Assembly (NCBI RefSeq): GCF_947495735.1
Contig: NZ_CANMAA010000001.1
Location: 620,001-684,000 of the forward strand
Direction of reading: 5' to 3'
Source: an uncultured Pseudokineococcus sp.
Lineage (GTDB): Bacteria > Actinomycetota > Actinomycetes > Actinomycetales > Quadrisphaeraceae
DNA length: 64,000 nt
Made by a program: the position numbers and the translations under genes. This document shows positions 45,784 to 55,013 of this stretch, one piece after another. Position 1 is the first letter of the stretch, and every line of letters starts with the position of its first letter. The notes under the pieces were generated by a model. It was given only the letters and a program-made list of their open reading frames with translations, did not search any database and was not told the origin of the DNA.

Positions 45784-47379
45784 ATGGACGCACGTCAGGG
45801 AGCTCCTGCGCTCGAACGGGTGCCGCGCCCCTCGCGACCCACCACCCCGCCCGGCGCGTCGGGCGCCGCACCGCTCGACCCCGCGCCGGCCGGGACGCGG
45901 ACGGCCCCGGGCGCGAGCGCCGCGGGCGCCTCGCCCGTCGCCGCCGCGCTGCGGTCCCAGGACCCGCGCGACGCCGGATGGGTGCGCCGCTACACGCGCA
46001 GCCTGCCCCTCGTCGACGGCGGCGCCGCTCTGGTGGCGGCGCTCGTGGGCTACGCCGTGCGCTTCGGGCAGCCCGACTCGGCGAGCTGGTGGTGGGCCAT
46101 CACGCACCAGCCGGCCTGGTCGGTGCTGCTGCTGCCGCTCCTGTGGGTCGCCGCCGTCGCGGTGATGCGGGGCTACGAGTCCCGCTTCCTGTTCAGCGGC
46201 CCCGAGGAGGTGCGCCGCGTCGGCTTCGCCGGGGTGAGCGTGGTCGCGGCCGTGTCCACGACCGCCTTCGCCTTCGACCTCCAGGTCGCCCGCGGCTACG
46301 TCGTCGTCGCCCTGCCGCTGGCGCTGCTGCTCACGCTCCTGGCCCGGCTGGCGATGCGCCGCCGCGTGCACCAGCTGCGCAGGGCCGGTCGCCGCACGGC
46401 GACCACGCTGGTGGTGGGGCGGGCCGAGAGCGTCCGCGACCTCGTCGCCCAGCTGGAGCGCGCCCCCCAGCAGGGCATGCAGGTCGTCGGCTGCTGCACC
46501 ACCGCGTCCGCGGACGTCGACGGCCTCTCGGTGCCGGTGCTCGGCGGGTTCGACGACGTCGTGGACGTCGTGCGCCGCGACGGCATCCAGACCGTGGCCG
46601 TGCTGCCCTGCGCCGAGATGGACACCCGGCGGCTGCGCCGGCTCGGCTGGCGCCTGGAGGAGACGACGGCCGAGCTGGTCGTCGCCCCCGGCATCGCGGA
46701 GGTCGCCGGACCCCGCGTGGCCATCCGCCCCGTGGCCGGGCTGCCGCTGCTCCACCTCGAGCGCCCCGAGCTGCGCGGCGTCCGCGCGCTCGTGAAGAAC
46801 GTCATCGACCGCGTGGGTGCGGCGCTGGGCGTCGCGGTGCTCGGACCCGTGCTGGTCGCCCTCGCCGTGCTGGTGAAGCGCTCGGGCCCCGGGCCCGTCT
46901 TCTTCCGCCAGGAGCGCGTGGGCGAGGACGGCCAGCACTTCGACATGCTGAAGTTCCGCAGCATGGTGGACAGGGCCGACGAGAAGCTGCCCGAGCTCAT
47001 GGTGGCCAACGAGGGCAACGGCGTCCTGTTCAAGATGAAGGGCGACCCGCGCATCACGCCGATCGGTCGCGTGCTGCGCCGCTACTCCCTCGACGAGCTG
47101 CCCCAGCTCTTCAACGTGCTGAAGGGCGAGATGTCGCTCGTCGGGCCGCGTCCGCCGCTGCGCTCGGAGGTCGACCGCTACCGCCCCGACATGCACCGCC
47201 GCTTCGCCGTCAAGCCGGGGATCACCGGCCTGTGGCAGGTCAGCGGCCGCTCGAACCTCTCCGCCGAGGAGTCCGAGCGCCTCGACGTGCGCTACGTCGA
47301 GAGCTGGTCGCCCGCGACCGACGCGATGATCCTGTGGAAGACGGTCGGCTCCGTCGTCAAGGGGCGCGGGGCGTACTGA
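45784..47379 (+). CDS. Polyprenyl-phosphate hexose-1-phosphate transferase (WbaP/WcaJ type)
   Basis: A 531-residue initiating sugar transferase of exopolysaccharide synthesis, moving a sugar-1-phosphate from a UDP-sugar to undecaprenyl phosphate. After a Pro/Ala-rich start, four helices lie in residues 75-195, then a CoA-binding-like domain (TTLVVGRAESVRDLVAQLE). The C-terminal catalytic domain has KRSGPGPVFFRQERVG, FDMLKFRSMV, LRRYSLDELPQLFNVLKGEM and PGITGLWQVSGRS. GGAGG precedes the ATG. It converges on UDP-glucose dehydrogenase, whose product may be used in the same polysaccharide. The rest of the polymer genes are not here. Confidence 0.93.
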   Translation: MDARQGAPALERVPRPSRPTTPPGASGAAPLDPAPAGTRTAPGASAAGASPVAAALRSQDPRDAGWVRRYTRSLPLVDGGAALVAALVGYAVRFGQPDSASWWWAITHQPAWSVLLLPLLWVAAVAVMRGYESRFLFSGPEEVRRVGFAGVSVVAAVSTTAFAFDLQVARGYVVVALPLALLLTLLARLAMRRRVHQLRRAGRRTATTLVVGRAESVRDLVAQLERAPQQGMQVVGCCTTASADVDGLSVPVLGGFDDVVDVVRRDGIQTVAVLPCAEMDTRRLRRLGWRLEETTAELVVAPGIAEVAGPRVAIRPVAGLPLLHLERPELRGVRALVKNVIDRVGAALGVAVLGPVLVALAVLVKRSGPGPVFFRQERVGEDGQHFDMLKFRSMVDRADEKLPELMVANEGNGVLFKMKGDPRITPIGRVLRRYSLDELPQLFNVLKGEMSLVGPRPPLRSEVDRYRPDMHRRFAVKPGITGLWQVSGRSNLSAEESERLDVRYVESWSPATDAMILWKTVGSVVKGRGAY

Positions 47380-47414
47380 CCGGCCCCTCGACGCGCACGT
47401 CGGGGCTCGGTCCA

Positions 47415-47467
47415 GAGACGAGACCGGCCGGCGAGGACCCGAGGTCCTCGCCGGCCGGTCTCGTCTC
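47415..47467. terminator. Bidirectional terminator with 25-bp perfect stem
   Basis: The arms at 47415-47439 and 47443-47467 are perfectly complementary over 25 bp with a CGA loop. It sits between the convergent sugar transferase and ugd genes. The stem is unusually long for a terminator; neither side has a T-run. Confidence 0.85.
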
Positions 47468-47523
47468 TCGCCGAGCGCGAGCTCGCTGGCCGACCGAGGA
47501 GAGCCGGTCGGCCAGCGGCGTCC

Positions 47524-48906
47524 TCAGCGCGCCGCGCCGAGCCCGCGGTAGGTCCAGCCGGCCTCGCGCCAGGCGTCGACCGGCAGGCAGTTGCGGGCGT
47601 CGATGACGGTCGCGCCCGGCTTGGTCAGCTCCAGCAGGGCCGACGGGTCGGCGGTGCGGAACTCGGGCCACTCGGTGAGCACGAGCACGACGTCGGCGCC
47701 GGTGACGGCCTCCTCGGTGCTGGCGCCGTAGGTCAGCGACGGGAAGATCCGCTTGCCGGTGTCGCCCGCCTTGGGGTCGAAGACGACGACCTGGGCCCCG
47801 CGCAGGTGCAGCCCCGCGGCGACGTTGAGGGCGGGGGAGTCGCGCACGTCGTCGGTGTCGGGCTTGAACGCCGCCCCGAGGACGCCGATGCGCCGGTTGA
47901 GCACGCTGCCGCCGCAGGCCTGCACGGCCATGTCGATGACGCGCTGGCGCTGCCACATGTTGATCTCGTCGACGTCCTGCATGAGGTCGACGAGGGAGTC
48001 GGCGCCGAGCTCGCCGGCGCGGTGCATGAGGGCGCGGATGTCCTTGGGCAGGCAGCCGCCGCCGAAGCCGAGGCCGGCGTTGAGGAACTGCCGGCCGATC
48101 CGCACGTCGTGGCCCAGGGCGTCGGCGAGGACGGTGACGTCGGCGCCGGCCTTGTCGCACACCTGCGAGATGGCGTTGATGAAGCTGATCTTCGTGGCGA
48201 GGAAGGCGTTGGCCGACACCTTGACCAGCTCGGCGGTGGGCAGGTCGGTGGCGATGAAGGGGGTGCCGTCGGCGACCGCCCGCGCGTACACCTGGCGCAG
48301 CAGGTCGTCACCCCACTCCGAGGCGCCGCCGACGACGACGCGGTCGGGGGTGAGCGTGTCCTGGACGGCCTTGCCCTCGCGGAGGAACTCGGGGTTCCAG
48401 GCGAGCTCGACGCGCAGGCCGGCGGGGGCGATCTCGCGGACGCGGGCGGCCAGCCGGGCGCCGGTGCCGACCGGCACGGTCGACTTGCCCACCAGGAGGG
48501 CGTCGTGGGTCAGGTGCTGGGCGAGCCCCTCGAAGGCCGCCTCGACGTAGCGCAGGTCGGCGCCGTTGGAGCCCGGGCGCTGCGGGGTGCCGACGCACAC
48601 GAAGTGGACGTCGGCGAAGGCGGCCGCCTCCGCGAGGTCGGTCGTGAAGCGCAGCCGGCCCGAGTCCACCCCGCGCACGAGCAGCTCGGGCAGCCCGGGC
48701 TCGTAGAAGGGCACCTCGCCGGCGGACAGCGCCGCGACCTTGGCGGGGTCGACGTCCACGCCGACGACGTCGAAGCCGAGCTCGGCCATCGCCGCGGCGT
48801 GCGTGGCGCCGAGGTAGCCGGTGCCGATGACGCTGAGGCGGAGGCGCCGTCCGGTGGCCGGCTCGACGGTCTCGTCGGTGGTCGGGGCGTCGGTCTGCTC
48901 GGTCAT
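47524..48906 (-). CDS. ugd: UDP-glucose 6-dehydrogenase
   Basis: A 460-residue enzyme oxidising UDP-glucose twice to UDP-glucuronate. VIGTGYLG (27-33) is the NAD loop, GKSTVPVGTG and AWNPEFLREGKA are conserved, and Cys285 in GFGGGCLPKD is the catalytic thiol. The C-terminal domain has GAAFKPDTDDVRDSPAL. The start is ATG 48906 with GGAGG about 12 bases upstream. It may supply uronic acid to the polysaccharide begun by the convergent sugar transferase, and a uronate polymer would also fit the heparinase-like lyase at 2-4 kb (inference). Confidence 0.95.
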   Translation of the reverse strand: MTEQTDAPTTDETVEPATGRRLRLSVIGTGYLGATHAAAMAELGFDVVGVDVDPAKVAALSAGEVPFYEPGLPELLVRGVDSGRLRFTTDLAEAAAFADVHFVCVGTPQRPGSNGADLRYVEAAFEGLAQHLTHDALLVGKSTVPVGTGARLAARVREIAPAGLRVELAWNPEFLREGKAVQDTLTPDRVVVGGASEWGDDLLRQVYARAVADGTPFIATDLPTAELVKVSANAFLATKISFINAISQVCDKAGADVTVLADALGHDVRIGRQFLNAGLGFGGGCLPKDIRALMHRAGELGADSLVDLMQDVDEINMWQRQRVIDMAVQACGGSVLNRRIGVLGAAFKPDTDDVRDSPALNVAAGLHLRGAQVVVFDPKAGDTGKRIFPSLTYGASTEEAVTGADVVLVLTEWPEFRTADPSALLELTKPGATVIDARNCLPVDAWREAGWTYRGLGAAR

Positions 48907-48977
48907 GGTCTCTGCTGTCCTCCGGGGTGGGCTGGGCGCGCGGGCGGTTCGGCGCACCGTCGCGCCCGCGGCAGCAT

Positions 48978-49056
48978 GTCACCCGGGCTCGCCGCACCGC
49001 GCGTCCGCAGCGGGTCGGCGGGCCCTCACCGGCCCGATCTCCGCACATCGGGTGAC
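48978..49056. promoter_or_regulatory. Inverted GTCACCCG sites upstream of mtrA
   Basis: GTCACCCG (48978-48985) and CGGGTGAC (49049-49056) face each other 63 bases apart in the ugd/mtrA divergent spacer. The right site reads ATCGGGTGAC; its reverse complement GTCACCCGAT also occurs at 4161-4170. They could be a regulator's half sites; unproven. Confidence 0.3.
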
Positions 49057-49157
49057 GCGCGGCCGAGCGGGCGCGACGGCGGCGGAGGAGCAGCGGGGAC
49101 GGGCGCTGGTCGCCGGCCTCCGCGCACCGGCTCGGGGGTGGTCCGCGCCGGGGATGA

Positions 49158-49163
49158 CAGCAT
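49158..49163 (+). promoter_or_regulatory. Candidate -10 box of a leaderless promoter (mtrA)
   Basis: CAGCAT lies six bases before the ATG at 49170, and no Shine-Dalgarno sequence is present. Confidence 0.35.
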
Positions 49164-49169
49164 GGCCCC

Positions 49170-49916
49170 ATGACCCCTCGCGTCCTCGTGGTCGACGACG
49201 ACACAGCGCTCGCGGAGATGATCGGCATCGTGCTGCGCGGTGAGGGCATCACCCCCACCTTCTGCGCCGACGGGTCCGGGGCCCTCGCGGCCTTCCGCGA
49301 GGACAAGCCGGACCTCGTCCTGCTCGACCTCATGCTGCCGGGCGTCGACGGCATCGAGGTCTGCCGCCGCATCCGGGCGGAGTCCGACGTGCCGATCGTC
49401 ATGCTCACGGCGCGCAGCGACACCACCGACGTCGTCGCCGGCCTGGAGTCCGGGGCCGACGACTACGTGCCCAAGCCGTTCAAGCCCAAGGAGCTCGTCG
49501 CGCGGGTGCGGGCGCGCCTGCGCCGCACCGAGGACGAGGTCCCCGAGACGCTCCGCGCCGGCGACCTCGTCATCGACGTCGCCGGGCACTCGGTCTCGCG
49601 CGGGGACCAGCAGATCGCCCTGACCCCGCTGGAGTTCGACCTCCTCGCGGCCCTGGCGCGCAAGCCCTGGCAGGTCTTCACCCGCGAGGTGCTGCTCGAG
49701 CAGGTGTGGGGGTACCGGCACCAGGCCGACACCCGCCTCGTCAACGTCCACGTGCAGCGGCTGCGGAGCAAGATCGAGCACGACCCCGAGCACCCCCAGG
49801 TCGTGCTCACCGTCCGGGGCGTCGGCTACCGCGCCGGCGCCGGCGCGGTGAGGGCCGAGGACGCCGCGGCCCCGTCGGCCCCGTCGGCCGGCGCGGGGGC
49901 GGCGGACGCGGGCTGA
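49170..49916 (+). CDS. mtrA: Response regulator MtrA
   Basis: A 248-residue OmpR-type regulator controlling cell division and wall hydrolases in actinobacteria. The receiver domain holds DDD at 9-11, the phospho-acceptor Asp53 (LLDLMLPG), Thr/Ser switch MLTAR and Lys in YVPKPF. The winged-helix domain has LTPLEFDLLAALARKPWQVF, then TRLVNVHVQRLRSKIE and the closing VRGVGYRAG, which is nearly invariant in MtrA. The C-terminus has an Ala/Pro/Ser tail of about 25 residues. First gene of mtrA-mtrB-lpqB. Confidence 0.97.
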   Translation: MTPRVLVVDDDTALAEMIGIVLRGEGITPTFCADGSGALAAFREDKPDLVLLDLMLPGVDGIEVCRRIRAESDVPIVMLTARSDTTDVVAGLESGADDYVPKPFKPKELVARVRARLRRTEDEVPETLRAGDLVIDVAGHSVSRGDQQIALTPLEFDLLAALARKPWQVFTREVLLEQVWGYRHQADTRLVNVHVQRLRSKIEHDPEHPQVVLTVRGVGYRAGAGAVRAEDAAAPSAPSAGAGAADAG

Positions 49917-49920
49917 GCGC

Positions 49921-51684
49921 GTGGCGGGGCGCGTAGCGCGGCGTCTGAGCGCGGCGGGCACCGGGGCGGCGCAGCGGTGGCGCCGCTCCCTGCAGGTGCG
50001 CGTGGTGGGCCTGACCGTCGCCCTGTCCGCCCTGACCATGGCGGTGGTCGGCGGCTTCCTCGCCGACGCCATCAGCGAGCGCCTGTTCGACGCGCGCCGG
50101 ACCCAGGCGTTCGAGGAGGCCGCGGTGGGAGCGCGCGCCTTCCAGGAGCGGCTGGACCAGGCGGACGTGCCCACGTCCGTGGAGCTGCAGCAGTTCCTGG
50201 CCGACAACCGCGAGCAGCTGGAGTCCGTCGGGGGCGAGGGAGCGGCGGGCATCCTCCTGCTGCGGGTCCCGGAGAGCCGGGCGTCGGTCACCGTCACCGG
50301 CATCGCCAGCGACGGCCTGACCCCCGGCCTGCTGCCCGACGCCCTGCGCGACGCGGTGCAGACCAAGGACGCGCAGCAGGCGGCGCCGGTCCCGCTGCCG
50401 AGGGGCGAGGGCAGCGTCCCCGCCCTCGCGGTGGGCCAGCGGGTCGACCTCGCCCTGGCCGGCGAGCACGAGCTCTACTTCGTCATCGACCTGTCGCGGG
50501 AGCAGGCGACGCTCGACGCCGTCCAGCGCGTCCTCGTCGTCGGCGGGCTCCTGCTCGTGCTGCTGCTGGGCGGCGTCGTCTCCGTGGTCACCCGTCTCGT
50601 CGTGCGGCCCGTGCGGGAGGCGGCGGAGGCCGCCGCGCGGATGTCGGCCGGCGACCTCGACCAGCGCGTCGACGTCCGGGGCGAGGACGACCTCGCCGCC
50701 CTGGGGCGCTCCTTCAACGAGATGGCCGGGTCCCTGCAGCGGCAGATCACCCGGCTGGCGGCGCTCTCGCACCTGCAGCAGCGCTTCGTCTCCGACGTCT
50801 CCCACGAGCTGCGCACGCCGCTGACGACGATGCGGATGGCGGGGGAGGTGCTGCACGAGGCCCGCGGCGACCTCGAGCCCGCGGCCTCCCGGTCGGCGGA
50901 GCTGCTGATGACGCAGCTCGACCGCTTCGAGGCGCTGCTGGCCGACCTGCTCGAGATGAGCCGCTTCGACGCCGGTGCCGCGGCCCTGGACGCCGAGCCG
51001 GTGGACCTCCGGGCGCTCGTCGTCCGCGTCGTCGAGCACGCCGAGCCGGTGGCCACGGCCCAGTCGGTGGCCGTGGAGGTCTCGGTGCCGGCGGAGCCGG
51101 TGACGGCGGAGGTCGAGGCCCGCCGCGTCGAACGGGTCCTGCGCAACCTCGTCCTCAACGCCGTCGAGCACGCCGAGGGGCGCCCCGTCGAGGTCGAGCT
51201 GGCCGCCGACGAGACCGCGGTGGCCGTGCTCGTGCGCGACCACGGCATCGGGCTGCGGCCCGAGGACGCCGAGCGGGTCTTCGACCGCTTCTGGCGTGCC
51301 GACCCGGCCCGGGCCCGCACGACGGGGGGCAGCGGGCTCGGGCTGGCCATCGCGACGGAGGACGCCGTCCTGCACGGCGGCCGCCTCGAGGTCGTCGGCC
51401 AGCTCGGGCTCGGGGCCGCCTTCCGCCTCCTGCTGCCGCGGACGGCGGAGGGCGACGTGGGCATGTCCCCCCTGCCGATGCCGCTCGACCTGGCCCCCGC
51501 GGCCCCTCCGGACCACCCCTCGGCCCCCAGCGTCCTCGTCGAGACCCTGCCGGGCGTGGTGCTCGTCCCCAGCGCCGCGGGCTCGCCCGGCGCGTGGGGG
51601 GACGCCGGCACGGAGGCGGCCGCCGACGCCATCGCGACGGCGTCCCTGCCCGTCGTCCCGCCCCCGGCCGGGCGTCGTGGCTGA
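49921..51684 (+). CDS. mtrB: Sensor histidine kinase MtrB
   Basis: A 587-residue membrane kinase paired with MtrA. Helices at about 27-50 and 204-227 enclose an extracytoplasmic domain of about 150 residues. A HAMP domain follows (VRPVREAAEAAARMSAGDLDQR, split by one turn). His295 in SDVSHELRTP is phosphorylated. NLVLNAVEHAEG, DHGIGLRPED, FDRFWRADPAR and GGSGLGLAIA are the N, G1, F and G2 boxes. An 85-residue Pro/Ala tail is added. It starts four bases after mtrA and overlaps lpqB by eight. Confidence 0.96.
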   Translation: MAGRVARRLSAAGTGAAQRWRRSLQVRVVGLTVALSALTMAVVGGFLADAISERLFDARRTQAFEEAAVGARAFQERLDQADVPTSVELQQFLADNREQLESVGGEGAAGILLLRVPESRASVTVTGIASDGLTPGLLPDALRDAVQTKDAQQAAPVPLPRGEGSVPALAVGQRVDLALAGEHELYFVIDLSREQATLDAVQRVLVVGGLLLVLLLGGVVSVVTRLVVRPVREAAEAAARMSAGDLDQRVDVRGEDDLAALGRSFNEMAGSLQRQITRLAALSHLQQRFVSDVSHELRTPLTTMRMAGEVLHEARGDLEPAASRSAELLMTQLDRFEALLADLLEMSRFDAGAAALDAEPVDLRALVVRVVEHAEPVATAQSVAVEVSVPAEPVTAEVEARRVERVLRNLVLNAVEHAEGRPVEVELAADETAVAVLVRDHGIGLRPEDAERVFDRFWRADPARARTTGGSGLGLAIATEDAVLHGGRLEVVGQLGLGAAFRLLLPRTAEGDVGMSPLPMPLDLAPAAPPDHPSAPSVLVETLPGVVLVPSAAGSPGAWGDAGTEAAADAIATASLPVVPPPAGRRG

Positions 51685-53518
51685 CCGCGGGACGGGCGCC
51701 GGGCGCGCGGGTCGCCGCGCCGCGGGCGGGGGGAGCGCCCGGTCCGGCGCGCGGGCGCCGCGCGCGGCGGCCGCCCTCCTCGCCGTCCTGCTGCTCGTCA
51801 CCGGCTGCGTCGACCTGCCCCGCGACGGGGCGGTCTTCGAGGGCCCGGCCCAGCTGGCGCCGAACCCCGTCCCCCGCCTCCTGGCGGACCCCCCGCGCGA
51901 GGGGTCCTCGCCGGAGGGCGTCGTGGAGGGCTTCCTGCGCGCGTCGGCCGCCTTCGACGACGACTACTCGATCGCCCGCCTGTTCCTCACGCCGACCTCG
52001 GTGAAGTCCTGGCGCCCCACCGAGGGGGTCGTCGTCGTCGGCGCCGGCGGCCTCGTCGTGGGCGACGTCGACTCGCCGGTCCCGTCCTCCGACGCGGGCG
52101 GCCCGGAGCCCACGGCCACGCAGGGCTCTGTGCGCACGGTGCGGGTGACGGCGCCGCTCGTCGGCGAGGTCGACCGCGACGGCCGGTGGACCACGGCGCC
52201 GCCCCGCAGCTCCTACGCCGTCGAGCTCGAGGTCGTGCGCGTCGACGGGGCCTGGCGGGTCAGCGACCCGCCGGACGAGGTGGTCCTGGACTCGAACGTG
52301 TTCCGGCAGATCTACCGCGCCTACCCGCTGCAGTTCCTCGACCCCTCCCGGTCGGCGCTGGTCCCGGAGGTGCGCTGGTTCCCGGGGCGCTCGCCGAGCG
52401 CGACGCGCCTCGTCGCGGAGCTGCTCGAGGGGCCCTCGCCCTGGCTCGCGGACGCCGTGACCACGGCCTTCCCGCCCGGCGCGGTCCTGCTGAGCTCCCC
52501 GGCGGCGGTGCCGCTGGACCCCGCGGGGACGGCGGTCGTCGACCTGTCGGTGCAGGCGCGGGACGCGGACCCGCAGCAGCGGGCGCTCATGCGGGCCCAG
52601 CTGCGCGCCACCCTGCGGTCCGTGCCGGGCGTGCGGGACGTCCAGCTCTCCGCCGAGGGCAGCGCCCTGCAGGTGCCGACCGCCGACCCGGGCCTCGTGG
52701 ACGGCACCGCGCTCGCGTCGGCGCCGGTGGTCCTCTCCGGCGGGCGGCTCGCCCGTCTCGACGGCGACGGCGCGCAGGTGGTCCCGGACCTCCTGGACGT
52801 CTCCGCCCTGCTGCCGAGCGACCCCGCCGCGGGGGTCGGCGGGCTCTTCGCGGTGCTCGTGCAGCAGCGCAGCCAGCTGCTCGTGGGCCTGCCCGAGGAG
52901 CCCGGCGGCGCCGGTGACCCGGGGCTGCGGACCGTGCTGACCGGGGACTCCCTCGTGCCGCCCAGCGTCGACCCGAGCGGCTGGGTGTGGACCACGCCGG
53001 CAGCCGTGGAGGGCGGCCGGCTGCTGGCCGTGGACGCCAGCGGCGAGGTCGTGCGCGTGCGGGCCCCGTGGCTCGCGGGGCGCCGCGTCCTCGCGCTGCA
53101 GGTCTCGCGCGACGGCGCCCGCGTCGTGGTGGCCTCGCTCGAGGACGGCGCCGCGCACCTGGACGTGGCCGCGGTCGTGCGCGCCGGGGACGGCGCGCCC
53201 GAGCGCCTCGAGGTGCCCGAGCGCTCACCGCTGCCCGGTCTCGCGTCCGTCACCGACGTGGGCTGGGCGGACCCCGTCACGGTCGTCGCGCTGGGAGCCC
53301 TCGCGGAGGGCTCCCAGCAGCTGCTGCGGGTGGTGGTCGACGGCTCCTCCATCAGGACCTCCGACGTGCCGGAGGGGGTCGAGCGCCTGACCACCGCCGA
53401 GGGCGCCGTGCGGGTCCTGCTCGACGCGCCGGACGGCGGGGTCCTGGAGCCGGCTGGGCAGGCCTGGGTCGTGCGGCCCGGCTCCGAGACCTCGACCGAC
53501 CCGTCCTACCCGGGCTGA
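51677..53518 (+). CDS. lpqB: Lipoprotein LpqB
   Basis: A 613-residue lipoprotein that modulates MtrAB signalling. The signal peptide ends in the lipobox VTGC with lipidated Cys44. A GerMN-type domain lies at about 220-340 (VRWFPGRSPSATRLVAELLEGPSPWLADAV), then a beta-propeller-like LpqB domain to the C-terminus. I chose the GTG at 51677, eight bases inside mtrB, since it precedes the Arg-rich signal start. The operon order mtrA-mtrB-lpqB is conserved across actinobacteria. Confidence 0.95.
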   Translation: MADRGTGAGRAGRRAAGGGSARSGARAPRAAAALLAVLLLVTGCVDLPRDGAVFEGPAQLAPNPVPRLLADPPREGSSPEGVVEGFLRASAAFDDDYSIARLFLTPTSVKSWRPTEGVVVVGAGGLVVGDVDSPVPSSDAGGPEPTATQGSVRTVRVTAPLVGEVDRDGRWTTAPPRSSYAVELEVVRVDGAWRVSDPPDEVVLDSNVFRQIYRAYPLQFLDPSRSALVPEVRWFPGRSPSATRLVAELLEGPSPWLADAVTTAFPPGAVLLSSPAAVPLDPAGTAVVDLSVQARDADPQQRALMRAQLRATLRSVPGVRDVQLSAEGSALQVPTADPGLVDGTALASAPVVLSGGRLARLDGDGAQVVPDLLDVSALLPSDPAAGVGGLFAVLVQQRSQLLVGLPEEPGGAGDPGLRTVLTGDSLVPPSVDPSGWVWTTPAAVEGGRLLAVDASGEVVRVRAPWLAGRRVLALQVSRDGARVVVASLEDGAAHLDVAAVVRAGDGAPERLEVPERSPLPGLASVTDVGWADPVTVVALGALAEGSQQLLRVVVDGSSIRTSDVPEGVERLTTAEGAVRVLLDAPDGGVLEPAGQAWVVRPGSETSTDPSYPG

Positions 53519-53583
53519 CGCCTCCGCGCACCGGCTCCCACCTCCGCGCCCCCTCCTCCGCGCACCGACCCCGCGCCTCGTCC

Positions 53584-53605
53584 GGCCCCCGGGCACGCCG
53601 GGGCC
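53584..53605 (+). terminator. Candidate terminator after lpqB
   Basis: GGCCCC-CGG pairs with CCG-GGGCC around GCAC. It lies 66 bases after the lpqB stop and before the comF promoter box. Confidence 0.4.
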
Positions 53606-53679
53606 GTGCGCTCTCCCTGTGGACGGCGCCCGTCGTCCCCAGTCCCGCCGCCGCGAGCCGGCGCCGGGGCCGGGGCGAC

Positions 53680-53685
53680 CACGCT
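53680..53685 (+). promoter_or_regulatory. Candidate -10 box of a leaderless promoter (comF)
   Basis: CACGCT lies seven bases before the GTG at 53693. Confidence 0.3.
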
Positions 53686-53692
53686 GGCGCCC

Positions 53693-54592
53693 GTGAGCAC
53701 CACCGCCCGCCACGCCCCGCCGCCCGGGCCGGCGCGCGCCGCGCTGACCGCCCTCGGCCGGCTGGTGTGGCCGGTGGACTGCCCGGGCTGCGAGCGCGAG
53801 GACGTGGCCCTCTGCCCGACCTGCCGGTGGTCCCTCGCCGCCCCGCCCCTGGGCCGGGTCGAGCACACCGCGCCGGGCGCGCCGCCCGTGCGCGCGGCGG
53901 CCCGCTACGACGGTGCGCCGCGCCGGCTGCTGCTGGCGTGGAAGGAGCGGGGGCGCCACGACCTGTCGCCGGTGCTCGCCGACGCGCTGCGACGCGCGGG
54001 GGAGGGCGCGGTCCTCGCCGCCGTGCGCGACGGCGACGGGGCCGAGACCCTCGCGCTCGTGCCGGTGCCCTCCACCCGGGCGGCCGTCCGGGCCCGGGGC
54101 GACGACCTCGTGGCCGACCTCGCCCGGCGGTGGGCCCGCTCGCTGCGGCACCGGGGCGTGCGCGTGCGGGTCGAGCCCGTGCTGGCGCTGCGGGCCGGCG
54201 CGGGGGACCAGGTGGGGCGCACGGCGACCGAGCGCGCGGCGGCCCGCCGCGGAGCGCTGCACCTGCGCGGGCGCCCCCCGGCCCGGTGCCTCCTCGTCGA
54301 CGACGTCGTCACCACGGGCTCGACGCTCGCCGAGGCCGCCCGGGTCCTGTCCGGCGTCGGCACCCGCGTCCTGGGCGGTGCCGTGGTCCTCGCGGCACCG
54401 CCTCCCGGCACCGCCCGGCGGGGCGGGAGCGGGCCAGGCCCCGACCTGTCGAGACACCTCCGGCGACGGTTGGTGACCGATCGTCACGAGCCCCGGTCGG
54501 CGGCCGCGAGGCGACCGTCGGCGCGCGAGGTGCTCCGGCGCGCCGAGACCGTCTGCGGCTCAGGGCCGGCCGCGCCAGGTCACGCGCCGTGA
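53693..54592 (+). CDS. comF: ComF-family phosphoribosyltransferase-like protein
   Basis: A 299-residue protein. The N-terminal zinc finger is CPGCEREDVALCPTC. AARYDGAPRRLLLAWKERGRHDL is the ComF core, and RCLLVDDVVTTGSTLAEAARVL is the PRPP-binding loop of type I phosphoribosyltransferases. In naturally competent bacteria ComF helps take up single-stranded DNA; in this conserved lpqB-comF-hpf order its role is unknown. An Arg/Pro-rich tail of about 70 residues extends past the usual end. Confidence 0.92.
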   Translation: MSTTARHAPPPGPARAALTALGRLVWPVDCPGCEREDVALCPTCRWSLAAPPLGRVEHTAPGAPPVRAAARYDGAPRRLLLAWKERGRHDLSPVLADALRRAGEGAVLAAVRDGDGAETLALVPVPSTRAAVRARGDDLVADLARRWARSLRHRGVRVRVEPVLALRAGAGDQVGRTATERAAARRGALHLRGRPPARCLLVDDVVTTGSTLAEAARVLSGVGTRVLGGAVVLAAPPPGTARRGGSGPGPDLSRHLRRRLVTDRHEPRSAAARRPSAREVLRRAETVCGSGPAAPGHAP

Positions 54593-54701
54593 CCGGGACG
54601 GGGACGGTCCCGTCCTCGCCCCTCCCCGTGCGCACCCGGCGGCTCGTGGGCGGAGGGCACCCGGACGGCGGGCCGGGGTGTCGCCGCCGCCGGATGGCCG
54701 C

Positions 54702-54707
54702 TAGCGT
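54702..54707 (+). promoter_or_regulatory. -10 box in the comF-hpf spacer
   Basis: TAGCGT lies six bases before an ATG at 54714. It could drive a leaderless short gene, or hpf with a long leader of about 370 nt. Confidence 0.4.
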
Positions 54708-54713
54708 CCCGAC

Positions 54714-55013
54714 ATGGAGCTCCACCGGCGGTCGTCCCCGGGCTCGGCGCGCGCCCGCGACACCCGCCGGGCGACGTCGGCCGTGCGGCGCCCCGGGCAC
54801 CTCGTCGCGCGGGTCCTCCGCCCTGAGCCCCTCCGCCGCGAGCGCTCCGGCGGCGGGGACCCCCGCGCCCACGCACCCGGTGCCGAGGCTCCTCGCGATG
54901 ACGCCCGGCGCCCCGACGCGACGCCGGCGCGGCCGCTCGCCCCCCTGCTCCCCGGGCGCCTGTCGTCCGGGGCTCGCTCCCTTCCCGCACCGTCGCGGGG
55001 AGGTGGTGCCTGA
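54714..55013 (+). CDS. Candidate small Arg/Pro-rich protein upstream of hpf
   Basis: A 99-residue frame starting six bases after a TAGCGT box and ending 75 bases before hpf. Third-position GC is high but the peptide is Arg/Ala/Pro-rich and low in hydrophobic residues, resembling noncoding GC-rich DNA. No family is recognised. If not translated, the region is a long hpf leader. Confidence 0.3.
   Translation: MELHRRSSPGSARARDTRRATSAVRRPGHLVARVLRPEPLRRERSGGGDPRAHAPGAEAPRDDARRPDATPARPLAPLLPGRLSSGARSLPAPSRGGGA

Noticed and set aside
45566-45871. Minus-strand 101-codon frame before the sugar transferase gene
   Set aside because: It overlaps the start of the real gene and its ribosome-binding site, with no family match.
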